Positions 42,637 through 54,164 of a stretch of 64,000 nt of DNA are shown here, piece after piece. Within the stretch, counting starts at the first letter, position 1; every line of letters begins with the position of its first letter. The notes below the pieces were generated by a model that was not told the origin of the DNA, made no database searches, and worked only from the letters and a program-made list of their open reading frames with translations. Source of the DNA: Petrolisthes cinctipes. Its lineage: Eukaryota; Arthropoda; Malacostraca; Decapoda; Porcellanidae. Both the position numbers and the translations under genes were made by a program. Location of the stretch: contig JAWQEG010002475.1 in assembly GCA_033782935.1 (NCBI GenBank), positions 108,501-172,500 of the forward strand. The letters run 5' to 3'.

Positions 42637-42755
42637 AATTGGTGGGCTACTGATTCCTCCAAACTATCCTACGAAACAGATCCCTCGTTAATTAAAGTAA
42701 CATTAAGGTCATCAGTTTCCTGACACAGTTTGGAGGAATCACAGACCAACAAGGA
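42637..42755. mobile_element. Foldback copy, type B
   Basis: AAATTGGTGGGCTACTGATT, CCTCCAAACTATCCTACGAA; return arm CCTGACACAGTTTGGAGGAA, TCACAGACCAACAAGG, running straight into a type C copy. Confidence 0.68.
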
Positions 42756-42904
42756 CCCTGTGATCGTGTAGCCTATGAGACTTGATGGCTTCTGATTCCT
42801 CCCGACTAGGCCAGGAAACAACCTCCTTCAATGTAGATAATGTTTCGTGACAATATTTGAAGGACTAACATCCATTTTTCTTACTACATCACGGGGTCCC
42901 TTAA
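42752..42904. mobile_element. TTAA foldback element, type C
   Basis: GGACCCTGTGATCGTGTAGC, GGCTTCTGATTCCTCCCGAC; return arm TGTTTCGTGACAATATTTGA, ACATCACGGGGTCCC, then TTAA at 42901. Confidence 0.72.
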
Positions 42905-43142
42905 TCTACCCATCATTATGCCCGGCAGACACCAGATGGTCGAGAGGAACCAACCAACCAACCACACATCAGCCGCTCTCTGTAGTGTTATGTAAGGGTC
43001 TACTACTCACTTGTGGTTAGCAGATTGTCACGCGAGAAGAGGGATAGTGTTGTTGATAACTCTAGTACTTGGTCTTATAACTTCCCTTATTTATCTATTG
43101 GTGCAACATCATTATTAAGCTATTATTTTTTTTCTATTGTTA

Positions 43143-43186
43143 TTGATATTATTATTATTATTATTGTAGTTGTAAATATTATTATG

Positions 43187-43216
<30 letters not shown>
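43143..43216. repeat. (ATT)n microsatellite
   Basis: Two blocks of ATT/TTA units with a short interruption. Confidence 0.92.
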
Positions 43217-43219
<3 letters not shown>

Positions 43220-43406
43220 ATAGAATCGTCTGACCTACCTTATAGTGACGTCTAAGGCACCCTTTACCATGACTATAATAATGTATTGTTTAGGTTTGTA
43301 CTAATTAGCTGACTAACTTTCTATGGCTAAATGTTTTTTGGGAATGTTTTACTATGATGTTGAAAGTTGGTTGTTTGTATGTTTTGGGGGTCACTACGAA
43401 AAAAAA

Positions 43407-43556
43407 AACAAAAAAAAACACACACACACTGACAACCTACAGTCCCGAAGTTGAGGTATAAAAAAAGAAACACACACACACACACACACACACACTGACA
43501 ACCTACAGTCCCGAAGTTGAGGTATAAAAAAAGAAACACACACACACACACACTGG
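43407..43556. repeat. Direct duplication with (CA)n
   Basis: Two near-identical copies of GACAACCTACAGTCCCGAAG, TTGAGGTATAAAAAAAG separated by (CA)n tracts; period about 70 bp. Confidence 0.88.
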
Positions 43557-43692
43557 TCAATTGGTCCATCAAAGCTGTACTGGGAAACAAACTACCTTTA
43601 ATAGCATACTGTAGCTTCCTATAGAGCTCACAAGGGATCTGCTTTGTAGCTTTGATTGGAGGGCTCAGACGATTCCAATTCACTCACAAACA
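43557..43692. mobile_element. Foldback copy, decayed
   Basis: GGTCCATCAAAGCTGTACTG, GGAAACAAAC; return arm GGGATCTGCTTTGTAGCTTT, GATTGGAGGGCTC, ATTCCAATTCACTCAC. Confidence 0.45.
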
Positions 43693-43740
43693 ATTAACAC
43701 AACCAGCTGATACCACTCACTGTTAGTAAGAAATATTCCC

Positions 43741-43742
<2 letters not shown>

Positions 43743-43771
<29 letters not shown>
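43743..43771. repeat. (CA)n microsatellite
   Basis: About 14 units. Confidence 0.93.
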
Positions 43772-43847
43772 GGCCATTATAAAACTATTGTGGGCAGGTT
43801 TTCGATGTTACTCACTGATGACCATCTTGAATGTCGCTGCTGATAGG

Positions 43848-44134
<287 letters not shown>

Positions 44135-44438
44135 TCTAATCATAACTTGTGGCTGACTCATCCTAATAAAGTTATGACCCTGTTTATGTAAGGTCACATA
44201 CTACCCAGTGGTGGTTGTGATGCTCTGACAAGATGTTAGATAGAGTGAAGGTACGGGGTCGATACCAATGTTGTCCGTTGGCGATTTTTGAGAAGCCGAT
44301 CGAAAGAATTATTAATGAACAAGATGGTGAAGAAGTTATGATTGAATTATATTATGATTTGCGTGAAGGAATTATACCTTATGTTGCGATTATTGTTACT
44401 TGATAGGCTAAAGGTGATATAGCCTACTTTTAAGAGAA

Positions 44439-44463
44439 CACACACACACACACACACACACAC
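44439..44463. repeat. (CA)n microsatellite
   Basis: About 12 units. Confidence 0.92.
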
Positions 44464-45394
44464 CCCATATCAACAATGTGTACTATAGTCGGTGTTGGTA
44501 CAGGATATTGCCAAGAATGTACTCCCCAACAAAAGGACAAAAGGCACGAGAGTTAGTGGACTGCCAACAGAGGGAAGGAAACACGTGCCAACTGTAGGTC
44601 GATTTCACAATGTTGTTGGTATTTGTGTGATCCCTCCCCAACCACACTCGAGATATACTATAGTCTATATCATTTTTCTCTACAGTTCACCATAAATTTC
44701 TTACAGGTCTATAATCGCGATCGCTCATGCCTAGCCTATATCTACTTCGTTGCCCAATTAATAAGGAACGTAAGTTATATTACAGTCGTTTTACTGTTTC
44801 GTTTGCAAATTCATACCAGAAGTCTGAATATCAGTGAATTAAAATACTGCATTAATATGACAGACTGGTTAAGGAATTGGTGACATCAGATATCCCATAA
44901 GTAGAAAAACAAACTCCCATAATAAATACAATAGCTGCTTTATATATAATATGTGTTGTATTACATAATGTCAGGCTGTGATTGTGTCAGTGAGGTAACA
45001 AGCAGCATAATAAACATTTATAGCTACAAGGGATGTATTATTAAAAGCTGTATTTATTGTTAGCCTTGTTGTTGTTGCTGATGTGTGGGATGATTTATTC
45101 ATCTTCTGTGTTATCATTTTCACCTCGATGTTGGACGGACTGGAGTAGCCTAGTCTAATTATACTGTGTTGTGTGTTCTAATGAAACCCGAAAGCATAAT
45201 TTGTTTCACAGGATTTTTATATAATTTTTGATAAGAGCTTTTTATGTGACCCCCTTGACATAATTATATTTTGAGTATCGGTACTAGACTGGAGCAGCGT
45301 CTGATCACTGGATTTTACAACATTTGAAGATTATTATTAAAGTCTTTGAGAGATGAGCATGGCTGTGATGCGGGGCTTTTGAGGTGTAACCTAC
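44464..45394. other. No gene recognised
   Basis: AT-rich sequence. A frame at 44492..44883 has no recognisable similarity. No repeat of note. Confidence 0.5.
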
Positions 45395-45513
45395 TTAAGG
45401 GATAGATAGATGTGTCCTTCAAATATTGCAACGAAACACCACCTATATGGATGGAGCTTGTTTCGTGGCATGATCAGGAGGAATCAGAAGCCTCCAATTT
45501 TCAGGGTCCTTAA
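45395..45513. mobile_element. TTAA foldback element, type C, short
   Basis: TTAA at 45395 and 45510. TCAAATATTGCAACGAAACA; return arm TTTCGTGGCATGATCAGGAG, GAATCAGAAGCCTCCAATTT, TCAGGGTCC. Confidence 0.75.
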
Positions 45514-45667
45514 GGGGATACCGTGGTACTACGTTGGAGTGCCTTGATTCCTCCAAAGTAAGCCAGGAAATAGTTCTCGATGATCATAATTAATAGTAGT
45601 CAGATGCTTGGAATGCTTTGGAAGAATCAATTGCTCCAGATTTACCAATACTGTACTGTCCCCTTAA
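45510..45667. mobile_element. TTAA foldback element, type A
   Basis: Shares TTAA 45510 and ends at TTAA 45664. GTTGGAGTGCCTTGATTCCT, CCAAAGTAAGCCAGGAAATA; return arm GCTTGGAATGCTTTGGAAGA, TCCAGATTTACCAATACTGT, GTCCCC. Confidence 0.82.
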
Positions 45668-46022
45668 GTGTCTTCGCGTTTTCTGGTTGTGAAGGCTCCG
45701 GAATATTGTAGTTTCGCTCAAGAATCACAACCGGTACATGTTCTGGTAACGGCATCAAAATTCTGTTAAAGTTATGAGAGGAAAAGGTGGAATAGATAAA
45801 TACAGTAACCAATATTAGAGAAGAAGGTAAAATAGTTATATATAGTTACAGTTGTACAAAGCAGAAGGTAACATAGTTATATATGGTAACAGTCAATAGA
45901 TCAGAATGTAAAATAGTTATAAGTAAAAACTGGTATAATAGCTTACTGTAGGGATTCCTTTCTTATGTGTGTAGCTAGCATCGTCTATTAGGGCCCCTCA
46001 CAATAGGTTCACATCTTCTAAG

Positions 46023-46186
46023 TTAAGGGCAGAGTCTCTTTTTGGTGACTTGGAAGGTCTGTGATTCCTCCAAACTATGTCAGGAAATAGACGCCCTCGC
46101 TGGTGTACTAATAGGGGATCTGTTACGTGGCATAGTTTGGAGGAATCAGTAGCCTTCCAATTCACCAACGAAGGAATCTCCCTTTA
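46023..46186. mobile_element. TTAA foldback element, type B
   Basis: TTAA at 46023. TGGAAGGTCTGTGATTCCTC, CAAACTATGTCAGGAAATAG; return arm GGCATAGTTTGGAGGAATCA, GTAGCCTTCCAATTCACCAA, GGAATCTCCC. The right site is now TTTA. This is one of the clearest type B copies. Confidence 0.83.
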
Positions 46187-46341
46187 TGGACCCTGTGATG
46201 TAGTCAGAAAATTGGAGGTAAATGAGTCCTTCAAGCACTGCCACGAAACACCATCTAATGGGAAGTAGCTTGTTTCGTGGCATAGTCAGGAGGAATCAGA
46301 GGCTCCAATTATGATATCCTACACGATCACAGGGTCATTAA
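46183..46341. mobile_element. TTAA foldback element, type C
   Basis: Directly abuts the type B copy and ends at TTAA 46338. GGACCCTGTGATGTAGTCAG, CAAGCACTGCCACGAAACAC; return arm TTGTTTCGTGGCATAGTCAG, GAGGAATCAGAGGCTCCAAT, CACGATCACAGGGTC. Confidence 0.82.
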
Positions 46342-46648
46342 GTGGTATCCTACTGTGGCTAACTTCATTATCTTATTTGTGCGTGAAATTGTGACAACAC
46401 GCAACTTGTAAACAATGTGTCACTGTTACCATGAAGTAGTAAGTATAATCTTGCCCTCAACACTGACTGACCTCGAGAATATACAGTACCCATGTAAGTG
46501 AACGAGATGGGAGGGAGGGCGAGGGGATGGTTAGAGAGGGCACGGATGGTAAGGCATTTGTTTGTTCATTTGCCCTCTCTTGCTCCTTTCTATTCAATCT
46601 TCCCTGTAATAATTTCTCACTATCTTCTCCCTCCTCCCCCCTTTGGGC

Positions 46649-46975
46649 TACCAGAGAAGGCTGTAGGCACTAGGTCTCTTCTCATTAGAGACGAGACGCT
46701 TGAGAGGTCAACTAATTGAAGTTTTCAAAATCCTTCGTGGATATGAAAACATTGATTATCAGTGCCTGTTTAGCTTAAACACTAATGCAACTAGAAACCA
46801 TGGATGGAAACTAGACTTGAAACGCTTCCGCCATAATACGTTAGGTAATTTCTTCACATATAAAATCTGCAATGTCTGGAATCAGCTACCAGCAGAGGTA
46901 GTTGATAGTTCCTCGATAGAGCAGTTCAAGACACAGTTAGACAAAGTTCTGCCAAGCCTGTTAGAGTTAAAGTGA
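46649..46975 (+). pseudogene. Non-LTR retrotransposon polymerase, C-terminal remnant
   Basis: From 46649 the frame reads YQRRL, a TAG stop at 46664, then ALGLFSLETRRLRGQLIEVF, KILRGYENIDY, NHGWKLDLKRFRHNTLGNFF and TYKICNVWNQLPAEVVDSSS, ending at TGA 46973. This is the conserved C-terminal region of a LINE polymerase (R...Y..RL..L.L.SLE.RR.RGDLI..FKI; FF..R....WN.LP..VV.S). It is a 5'-truncated insertion of about 0.33 kb with one in-frame stop. It belongs to another LINE family than the remnant at 20899. Confidence 0.85.
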
Positions 46976-47302
46976 TTGTTTCCTCCTTTCCTGTACTAAA
47001 ATTTCTTAGTCCGGCCTTTTTCCTCCGGGTTAGGTACATTTCCAATTCCATACCCGCAATGCGGGTGGGAGAGGTGGGTGGGGAGAGCCTTCTCTTTACT
47101 ATACTTTTCTCTCACTATTAGTTAGCAACTGCTACTACACCTACTGTACCTCCTTGGTATGGGTCGTAAGACCTTTTGAGGTGCTACTTGTCCTTGTAAC
47201 TCCTTGTAACTCTCTCTCTCTCTGCTTCACTTTATTCATATGTTCTCTTCGTCCCTCTTATCTCCACTCGCTTTCATAATTTACGTCTTTACTGTCTATC
47301 AA

Positions 47303-47406
<104 letters not shown>

Positions 47407-47499
47407 ACAACTTTGTCTCCGCCTCTGTCATCACAAATCCTCTTATTTCTCATTCATCTGGCACCAATTTGCACTTTTTCTCTTGTCCTGTCTCTTTCT

Positions 47500-47775
47500 C
47501 TCCATGCCTGCTTAGTCTGCATTCTGGTCTCCCATTCCCTCATTCCTCCTCTTCCTACACTTCCCTCCTCTTTCCTCTCCTCACCCTCTTCCCACCCCCT
47601 CCCTCCCTCTCCTTCTCACCCTCTTCCCTCTCCTCCTTACCTTCTACCCACCCCTCCCTCCCTCTTCCCTCTCCTCATCATCCCCTTCCCTCTCCTCCCA
47701 CCCTACCCTCTCCTCCTCACCCTCTTCCCACACCTCCCGTCTCCTCCTCCTCTCTCCCCCCCTCCACCCTGAAGT
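47500..47775. repeat. Pyrimidine-rich degenerate minisatellite
   Basis: Recurring CCCTCTTCCC, CTCCTCACC and CCCTCCCTC blocks. Confidence 0.75.
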
Positions 47776-47799
47776 CAATAGCGAGTGCGACCCACATTT

Positions 47800-48180
47800 T
47801 AGAGGGAGAGAGGGAGGAGGAGAGAGGAAGGGGAGGGAAGGTAGAGAGAAAGAAGAAAGGAAGATCGATGGGTGGATGTACGGAAGTACGGTATGAAAGA
47901 GGGAATGTAGGAAAGAAGCGAGGAAGGAAAGATGGATGGATGAATGGAAAAGAAGAGAATACGGATGAGTGGATGGATGAGAGAAAGAAAGGATGGCACG
48001 AAAGAAGAAAGGTAAGATGTGTGGATTGATAGAAGGAAGGAAGGAAGGAAGGAAGGATAGGTGGAAAGAGGAGTTGGTGGTGGGCAAATAGAGGAGTAAG
48101 AAAGAGAGATGAAATGAAGAAATGTGGAGAGAAAAGAGGATAAGGAAGAAGGAGGGAATGGAGAAGAGGTGATATTGAAG

Positions 48181-48255
<75 letters not shown>

Positions 48256-48890
48256 GAAAGTGAAACTACGAGAGAATTAATATAAGAGGAGATGAAAGCG
48301 AGGAAGAAGGGATGAAAGCGAGGGAGAAGGGATGAAAGAGAAAGAGAGAAAAATGGTTGAGAGAGGGAGGGGGAAAAGAATTGGAGAAAGGAGATATAAA
48401 AGGGGAAAGTGATTGAGAGGGGATTACAATTGAAAAGAAGAGAAAGGGAGGAGAGAACGAATGAAAATGTGAGTGAATAAAGAAGTAGGAGAGAAAGGCG
48501 AGCGAGGTTGATGATGAGTAAGAGTAGGGAGAATAAGAATAGGAAGAAGAGTAGATAGATTGATGAATAAAACAAGTTCAAAGAAGACAGAGGAACTATA
48601 CGAGGGCAAAGAAATACGACAGCAAAATAGAATAGTGGATAGATAACGAAAGTGTGAGGGAATGAGAGTGGATAGATAGTGAATAGTGGATAGAAAGCGA
48701 AAGAGTGAGGGAATGAGAGTGGATAGTGGATAGATAGCGAAAGAGAGAGGGCAGGAGAGATGATAACAGGAAGGAGAGGGCTAATGGATGAAGTCAGGAA
48801 CAAGTTAGGGAAAATTTCTGAAGTTAGTGGACAGAGTTTGGGAATGTGAGACGAAGGAGAAGAAGGAGAGACGAGATTAGAGTGAGGGAA
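47800..48890. repeat. Purine-rich tract with (GA)n at 48182..48252
   Basis: More than 1 kb of GAAGGA, GGATGGATGAA and GAGAGA-like sequence. The strand bias flips sharply from pyrimidine to purine at about 47790, giving a strand-asymmetric pair with the previous block. The long Ser/Phe/Leu reading frame on the minus strand is a product of this bias and is not a gene. Confidence 0.85.
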
Positions 48891-49129
48891 GCATATACTG
48901 TATATAAATTCAGATTTGCCCATTCAGGTAGGTTTATTATTTAGTAGAGTATACCTCCAATGTTTATATACCTCTTCTGTATTAATGTCTAATCTCATTA
49001 ATACATATTGTGAATCGATAATATGTGATCTTTTTTAGCACATGTCAATTCAGTTAGTACGGTACTGATACATATATTCACACATACCGGTACACATATA
49101 TACACACATATTGCGTTCGGTTACACATA

Positions 49130-49134
<5 letters not shown>

Positions 49135-49183
<49 letters not shown>
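49135..49183. repeat. (GA)n microsatellite, about 24 units
   Basis: Pure tract, followed by purine-rich sequence to about 49430. Confidence 0.96.
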
Positions 49184-49185
<2 letters not shown>

Positions 49186-49559
49186 GAAACGAAGATGGAG
49201 AGGAAGTTTGAGAAAGAGAAGTAGTGTAGTGAGGTTAAGGTTATGTGGGCGGGGGTATGAAGGTGAAGGATGTTACGAAAGAAGTGAAAAGCGAGGGAGG
49301 GAGAGGGACAAAAGAGAAAACTAACTATGCATTTAGGGAGGTAAAATGAACACCCTGTAGACTGGAAGAGGAAAGAGATGGAGAGGATAATGAAGGATAG
49401 GAAGGAAGAGAATATAAAACAGTACGGTAGTAGGAAAGGAAAGTGTATGATATATGTAAATTGGGTATGTACCCGTATATAAATTTTCTTTGGCGGTGTT
49501 GTGAGATTGCTAAGCACAGAGGTATACTGTAGTTGAGATGGGCATGTATGTAGGTTGTC

Positions 49560-50410
49560 CCACTCTCTCCTCTCACTCCTTCGACATCTCCCGCCTCTCC
49601 CTTACTCCTCTCACCCCAGTGACCCCTTCCCGCCTCTCCCACTACCTTTACCCCTTTCACTCCCACTACTCACTCCTCCTACTTCGTCTTCTCATCCCTC
49701 CCACTCCCTTCTCTCATCGATGACCCTCCTCTCATCCCTCTCACTCCTTCTCTCACCCCCTCTCACTCCCTCTTCTCTCACCCCTCTCACTCCCTCTTCT
49801 CTCACCCCCTCCCACTCCCTGCTCTCATCCCTCTCCCTCCTTCTCTCACCCCCTCCCACTCCCTGCTCTCATCCCTCTCCCTCCTTCTCTCACCCCCTCC
49901 CACTCCCTCCTCTCATCCCTCTCCCTCTTCTCACTCTCATCTCACCCATTCCCTGCTCTCATTCCTCTCACTCCCTCCTCCCTCTTCTCATCCTCCACCT
50001 CACTGCCCTCCTCTCACTGGCATTCCTAACACAACATTCCCGCCTCCTCACTCTCACTCCCCTCCCTCTAATACCTGCCTATATAGCATCCACCCTCTCT
50101 TTGTACCTCTCCCTTCCCCCTCACATGTCCAATCTCCTCTGTCTTCCCACCTGCTCTCTTTCCCTCTCACACACTCCTCATACCCTCCCTCCCACACACT
50201 CCTCATACCCTTCCTCTCACACACTCCTCCCTCCCTTCCTCTCACACACTCCTCATACCCTCCCTCTCACACACTCCTCATAACCTTCCTCTCACACACT
50301 CCTCATACCCTCCCTCTCACACACTTCTCATAACCTTCCTCTCACACACTCCTCCCTCCCTTCCTCTCACTCACTCTTCCCTCACTTTCACACACTCCTC
50401 CCATCACCCA
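49560..50410. repeat. Pyrimidine-rich minisatellites
   Basis: First part with CTCTCATCCCTCTCACTCCC-like units, second part (50160..50400) with CTCTCACACACTCCTCATAC-like units of about 30 bp. Serine/Leu/Pro reading frames here are artefacts. Confidence 0.85.
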
Positions 50411-50485
50411 TATCACCTCTACCTATAGGCTACCTCTGTCAGTCTTCCCTGCCCTTCTTGTCACCCACTCTTTTACATCACAATC

Positions 50486-50490
<5 letters not shown>

Positions 50491-50565
<75 letters not shown>
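50491..50565. repeat. (CT)n microsatellite, about 37 units
   Basis: Pure tract; (GT)n and (AGT)n follow at about 50669..50703. Confidence 0.97.
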
Positions 50566-50821
50566 ATATTTTTAGCGGTAGACAGAGAAGGTCCATCAGC
50601 GTTCTCTATTTTCATCATCTTCATTGTTGTTATTGTTTTGGTGGACATGCATGACGGAAGTCGTGACGTGTGTGTGTGTGTGTGTGTGTAGTAGTAGTAG
50701 TAGTTGACCTGGGCCACGGTAACGGGCTATAGATGAAGCCTATGTCCAGTGTCGGAACATATAAATAAAAAAAACACAGCGTGATATTTTGGCACAGAAG
50801 TAGCTTTAAGTCACCATATAT

Positions 50822-51062
50822 ACAACACACAATATATACAACAACCTACAACACATACACAGTCTACAACACACACACTATCTACAACACACACACTATC
50901 TACAATACACACTATCTACAACACACACACTATCTACAACACACACACTATCTACAACACACACATATACCCAACATAATATAACATATACAACACACAT
51001 ATACACACAACATAATATAACATATACAACACACATACACAACATAATATAACACTTATACA
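50822..51062. repeat. Minisatellite, CTATCTACAACACACACA-like unit
   Basis: About six 18-bp units, then ATATAACATATACAACACAC-like units of about 33 bp to the end. Confidence 0.85.
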
Positions 51063-51235
51063 CCAACATATCATAGCGTTAATTATATTTGAGCAGCTAC
51101 TCACCATATACAACATTTTTGTCTTCAGGAACTAAAAATGCATCTTTACTTGTACATTTTTCTATTGTTTGTGTTTGGGTTGTCTTTTGGACTTATTGCA
51201 TTGTAGCCTAGTTCATTGTAATAATACCCTGAAAG

Positions 51236-51560
51236 GAGGAGGCAGGACAGAGGTGGCAGGGAGGGAGGGAGGAAAGGGAGAGTGGATTGAGGGAGGGAGG
51301 GAGGTAGGGAGGATAGATGACATGGAGGAAAGGGAGAGTGGATTGAGGGAGGGAGGGAGGGAGGGAGGATAGATGACAGGGAGGAAGGGAGGATAGATGA
51401 CAGGGAGGAAGGGAAGACAGAGGCGAAAGGGAGGAAAGGGAGAGTGGATTGAGGGAGGGAGGACAGGTGGCAGGGAGGTAAGGGAGAGAGAGGCGAAAGG
51501 GAGGAAAGGGAGAGTGGACTGAGGGAGGGAGTAAAGAGAGAGTGGGAGGGAGGAACATGG
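51236..51560. repeat. Purine-rich minisatellite
   Basis: Units of GGGAGGAAAGGGAGAGTGGA, TTGAGGGAGGGAGG and GATAGATGACAGGGAGG in varied order. Confidence 0.88.
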
Positions 51561-51635
51561 ACGTGGAGGGAAATCTGTGGTAAGGGACACGGACTAAAAT
51601 TGGATGAGGGAGGGAGAGGACAGGAATATATATAT

Positions 51636-51636
<1 letters not shown>

Positions 51637-51707
<71 letters not shown>
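51637..51707. repeat. (GA)n microsatellite, about 34 units
   Basis: Pure tract followed by purine-rich sequence to about 51900. Confidence 0.97.
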
Positions 51708-51709
<2 letters not shown>

Positions 51710-52177
51710 AGACAGACAAAGTGTATAAAGGGAGAGAAAGGGATGGTAAGGGGAAAGGACAGACAAAGAGAGGGAGAGGGAGTAGGGGAAGGGGGCGTAT
51801 AAAGAGGTAGAGAAAGAATCGGCATGGAGGAAGGAGAAGGGGAGGGGGAAAGAAAACGTGTATAGGGAGAGAGAGAGAGGGAGGGAGTGAGTTAGGGGGC
51901 CTCTGCTGTGACCTGCTGGGGTTTGTGTTGGTGGTGCAGTATTAAAGGGGAACCACTCGTTGTTACAATACCCAACCCTTGTCTTCAGTACCCCTTAGTT
52001 GTAATACTCATCCTGTCTTATCTACTACATGTTGTTTACTTAGCTATACTGTTGGTTTTCATTATCCATCCTTACTTTATTCTCTACCCTTACTTCTTTA
52101 CCCACCTTTACTCTATTACCCACCCTTACCCACACTCCTTACCTTTGTTCTGGCTCACACTTCCCTATGACGGAGAG

Positions 52178-52440
52178 TCCAAACCTTACACACACAATTC
52201 AAACCTTACACACACAGTCCAAACCTTACACACACAATTCAAACCTTACACACACAATTCAAACCTTACACACACAATTCAAACCTTACACACACAATTC
52301 AAACCTTATACACACAGTCCAAACCTTATACACACAGTCCAAACCTTACACACACAATTCAAACCTTACACACACAGTCCAAACCTTACACACACAATTC
52401 AAACCTTACACACACAGTCCAAACCTTACACACACAATTC
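52178..52440. repeat. 20-bp minisatellite, 13 units
   Basis: Each 20-bp unit is (GT or AT)TCCAAACCTTACACACACA-like, with AATT or AGTC at the junction, in perfect register. No stop occurs in any plus frame, so it gives long but meaningless reading frames. Confidence 0.96.
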
Positions 52441-52723
52441 GATGCTAACTTTAGGCTACCGTATACAATTTACTGCCTTGGAAATAGTGCAGTGACTAAC
52501 TTTACAGTACAAACCTAATCAACCTGCTTGTATAATGAGAGACAGCAGGGTAGAACACACATGTACACGCACATTCAGACACCTCCATGCAGACACGCAC
52601 ACACACACGCGCAAATGCAGACACGCACATGCAGACACACACACACACACACACCTGATCCAGTGATAGCATTTTCAGGAAGTGCGGTTCTGATTTTAAT
52701 ACCGGTAGCCATGTAGTCTAATG

Positions 52724-52801
52724 TACAGTCGCGGCACATAGTCCTTGACCAGGGTGTAAGGGGAAAATTAATCTGTTCAAGGACTATGTGCCGCGACTGT
52801 A
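52724..52801. mobile_element. 78-bp Tc1-type palindrome
   Basis: TACAGTCGCGGCACATAGTC then CTTGA at the left; its exact 25-bp inverse at the right, ending ACTGTA, with 28 bp between. TA at both ends. The ACAGTCG start matches Tc1/mariner ends. It is very likely young, given perfect arms. Confidence 0.75.
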
Positions 52802-52844
52802 CACATTAATGCCCGGTAGTCTACTATTCACACTTTACACGTAG

Positions 52845-52920
52845 GGAATTTGTTACGCTGGTCAATGTTAGGAGGAGTCAGTAGCCGTCCATCTCATCCC
52901 ACAATGGAACTCATCTTTAA
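52845..52920. mobile_element. Half foldback copy, type B
   Basis: GGAATTTGTTACGCTGGTCA, GGAGGAGTCAGTAGCCGTCC, then TTAA at 52917. Confidence 0.5.
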
Positions 52921-53071
52921 GGACCCTGTGATCGTGTATGATATTTGGAGACTTCTGATTCCTCCTGACTATACCACTAAACAAGCTTCTTCCATATAGG
53001 TAGTGTTTCGTCGCAGTATTTGAAGGACTCACTCACCTCCAATTTTCTCACTACAACACAGGGTCCCTTAA
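52917..53071. mobile_element. TTAA foldback element, type C
   Basis: TTAA at 52917 and 53068. GGACCCTGTGATCGTGTATG, ACTTCTGATTCCTCCTGACT; return arm GTGTTTCGTCGCAGTATTTG, CTCACCTCCAATTTTCTCAC, ACACAGGGTCCC. The best preserved type C copy. Confidence 0.84.
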
Positions 53072-53220
53072 TAATGTTTTCTACGTCTTGTATCGTTGAG
53101 GAGGAAATTTTCATGCGTCATAATTATAAGCCAAAATCCAGGTAACAACATGTCGGGAACACAGATATAGTTAGCAGACACACGTAAAACAATAAAAAAA
53201 TAGAAGAGTGTAGGTAGTGT

Positions 53221-53370
53221 GTACACTAGAGCTCGTAAATTCGCGACCACGTACTTGGATGTATATGTCATTTGATCTGGTAACAATGACACCTTCCCCA
53301 CACAGCGTTACCAGCTCAGATGACATAAACATCTAGGTACGTGGTCGAGAATTTATGCGTTCGAGTGTAC
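53221..53370. mobile_element. 150-bp palindromic TA element
   Basis: GTACACTAGAGCTCGTAAAT, CGCGACCACGTACTTGGATG, TCATTTGATCTGGTAAC, then the inverse arm GTTACCAGCTCAGATGACAT, ACGTGGTCGAGAATTT, GAGTGTAC. Short loop. Confidence 0.72.
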
Positions 53371-53534
53371 ATTCCTCAGTAGACTCGAGTTAGTGAGGGA
53401 ATTTTTATGCACCATATATATAAGCCAATATCCAGGTGACAAGAGGTCGAGATAACAAAGATATAGGCAAGTTCCCAGACACAAGTAAATAGAAATAAAA
53501 AAATAGTGATCGTAAAGTGTAGGGTGTATGTATG

Positions 53535-53782
53535 TACAGTCGTGGTCAAAAATAATCATCCATATAAGGGTAACTCATGTAAGATTTTGGCAGCTTCACT
53601 CTGTTCTTTAGCTGATATTCGGTACTTTACAATAAATAGATTAAGTATCATCTTTGAATTTACTACAAGCAGCTACACACTACTTAAAACAATATCATCA
53701 TCATTAAGTGAACGTGAAAACATTAGACAGTAAATTGTTTGAGATACCCATATGTGGATGATTATTATTGACCACGACTGTA
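53535..53782. mobile_element. Tc1/mariner MITE, 248 bp
   Basis: TACAGTCGTGGTCAAAAATA, ATCATCCATAT at the left; right end inverse with one mismatch (GATTATTATTGACCACGACT, GTA). TA flanks. ACAGT.G.GG.CAAAA ends are typical of Tc1-like elements. The interior has no transposase. Confidence 0.82.
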
Positions 53783-53889
53783 CATATACCCCGGTAGACC
53801 AGAGATATTACGTGCGTCATAATTATAAGCCCATATCCAGGTCACAACTGGTCGGGAAACAGGTCTAGCCTAGTTGTCAGACACAGGTA

Positions 53890-53892
<3 letters not shown>

Positions 53893-53930
<38 letters not shown>

Positions 53931-53981
53931 AAAATATATATATATGATAATCTAGTCAGCAGACACACCAACCAAGCAGAG

Positions 53982-54018
<37 letters not shown>
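53893..54018. repeat. (GA)n, short (AT)n and (ACAG)n microsatellites
   Basis: (GA) about 14 units at 53895..53923, (AT)5 near 53935..53945, (GACA) about 9 units at 53984..54018. Confidence 0.9.
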
Positions 54019-54019
<1 letters not shown>

Positions 54020-54164
54020 GAAGCATCAAAGGGCAAACCAGCATCCGGGGTCACACACGTCACTCACTTCCAATCCATGCAACTCTATCCATCTGTCCTT
54101 CCTCTTCAATATTCCCTCGGGAGTCTCGTATTCCTTCCAGAGGGGGTCGTTTGTTATTTTTGGG

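Larger units (their letters stand above)
53095..53900. repeat. Three diverged direct copies of an about 120-bp sequence
   Basis: Copies at about 53100..53215, 53390..53520 and 53805..53890 share ATAATTATAAGCC, ATATCCAGGT.ACAA, GGTCG and CAGACACA.GTAAA. Two palindromic TA elements (53221..53370, 53535..53782) sit between the copies. Confidence 0.7.

Noticed and set aside
44200..44280. B-box-like GGGGTCGATACC as a third SINE head
   Set aside because: No convincing A box at the right distance.
47799..48923. 374-residue minus-strand open frame rich in Ser, Phe, Leu and Pro
   Set aside because: It follows a purine-rich tract with (GA)n; the composition explains the lack of stops. No domain, start context or splice structure.
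51146..51825. Overlapping 200-residue open frames on the minus strand
   Set aside because: All cover the same purine-rich minisatellite and (GA)n; three overlapping frames open at once is a composition effect.
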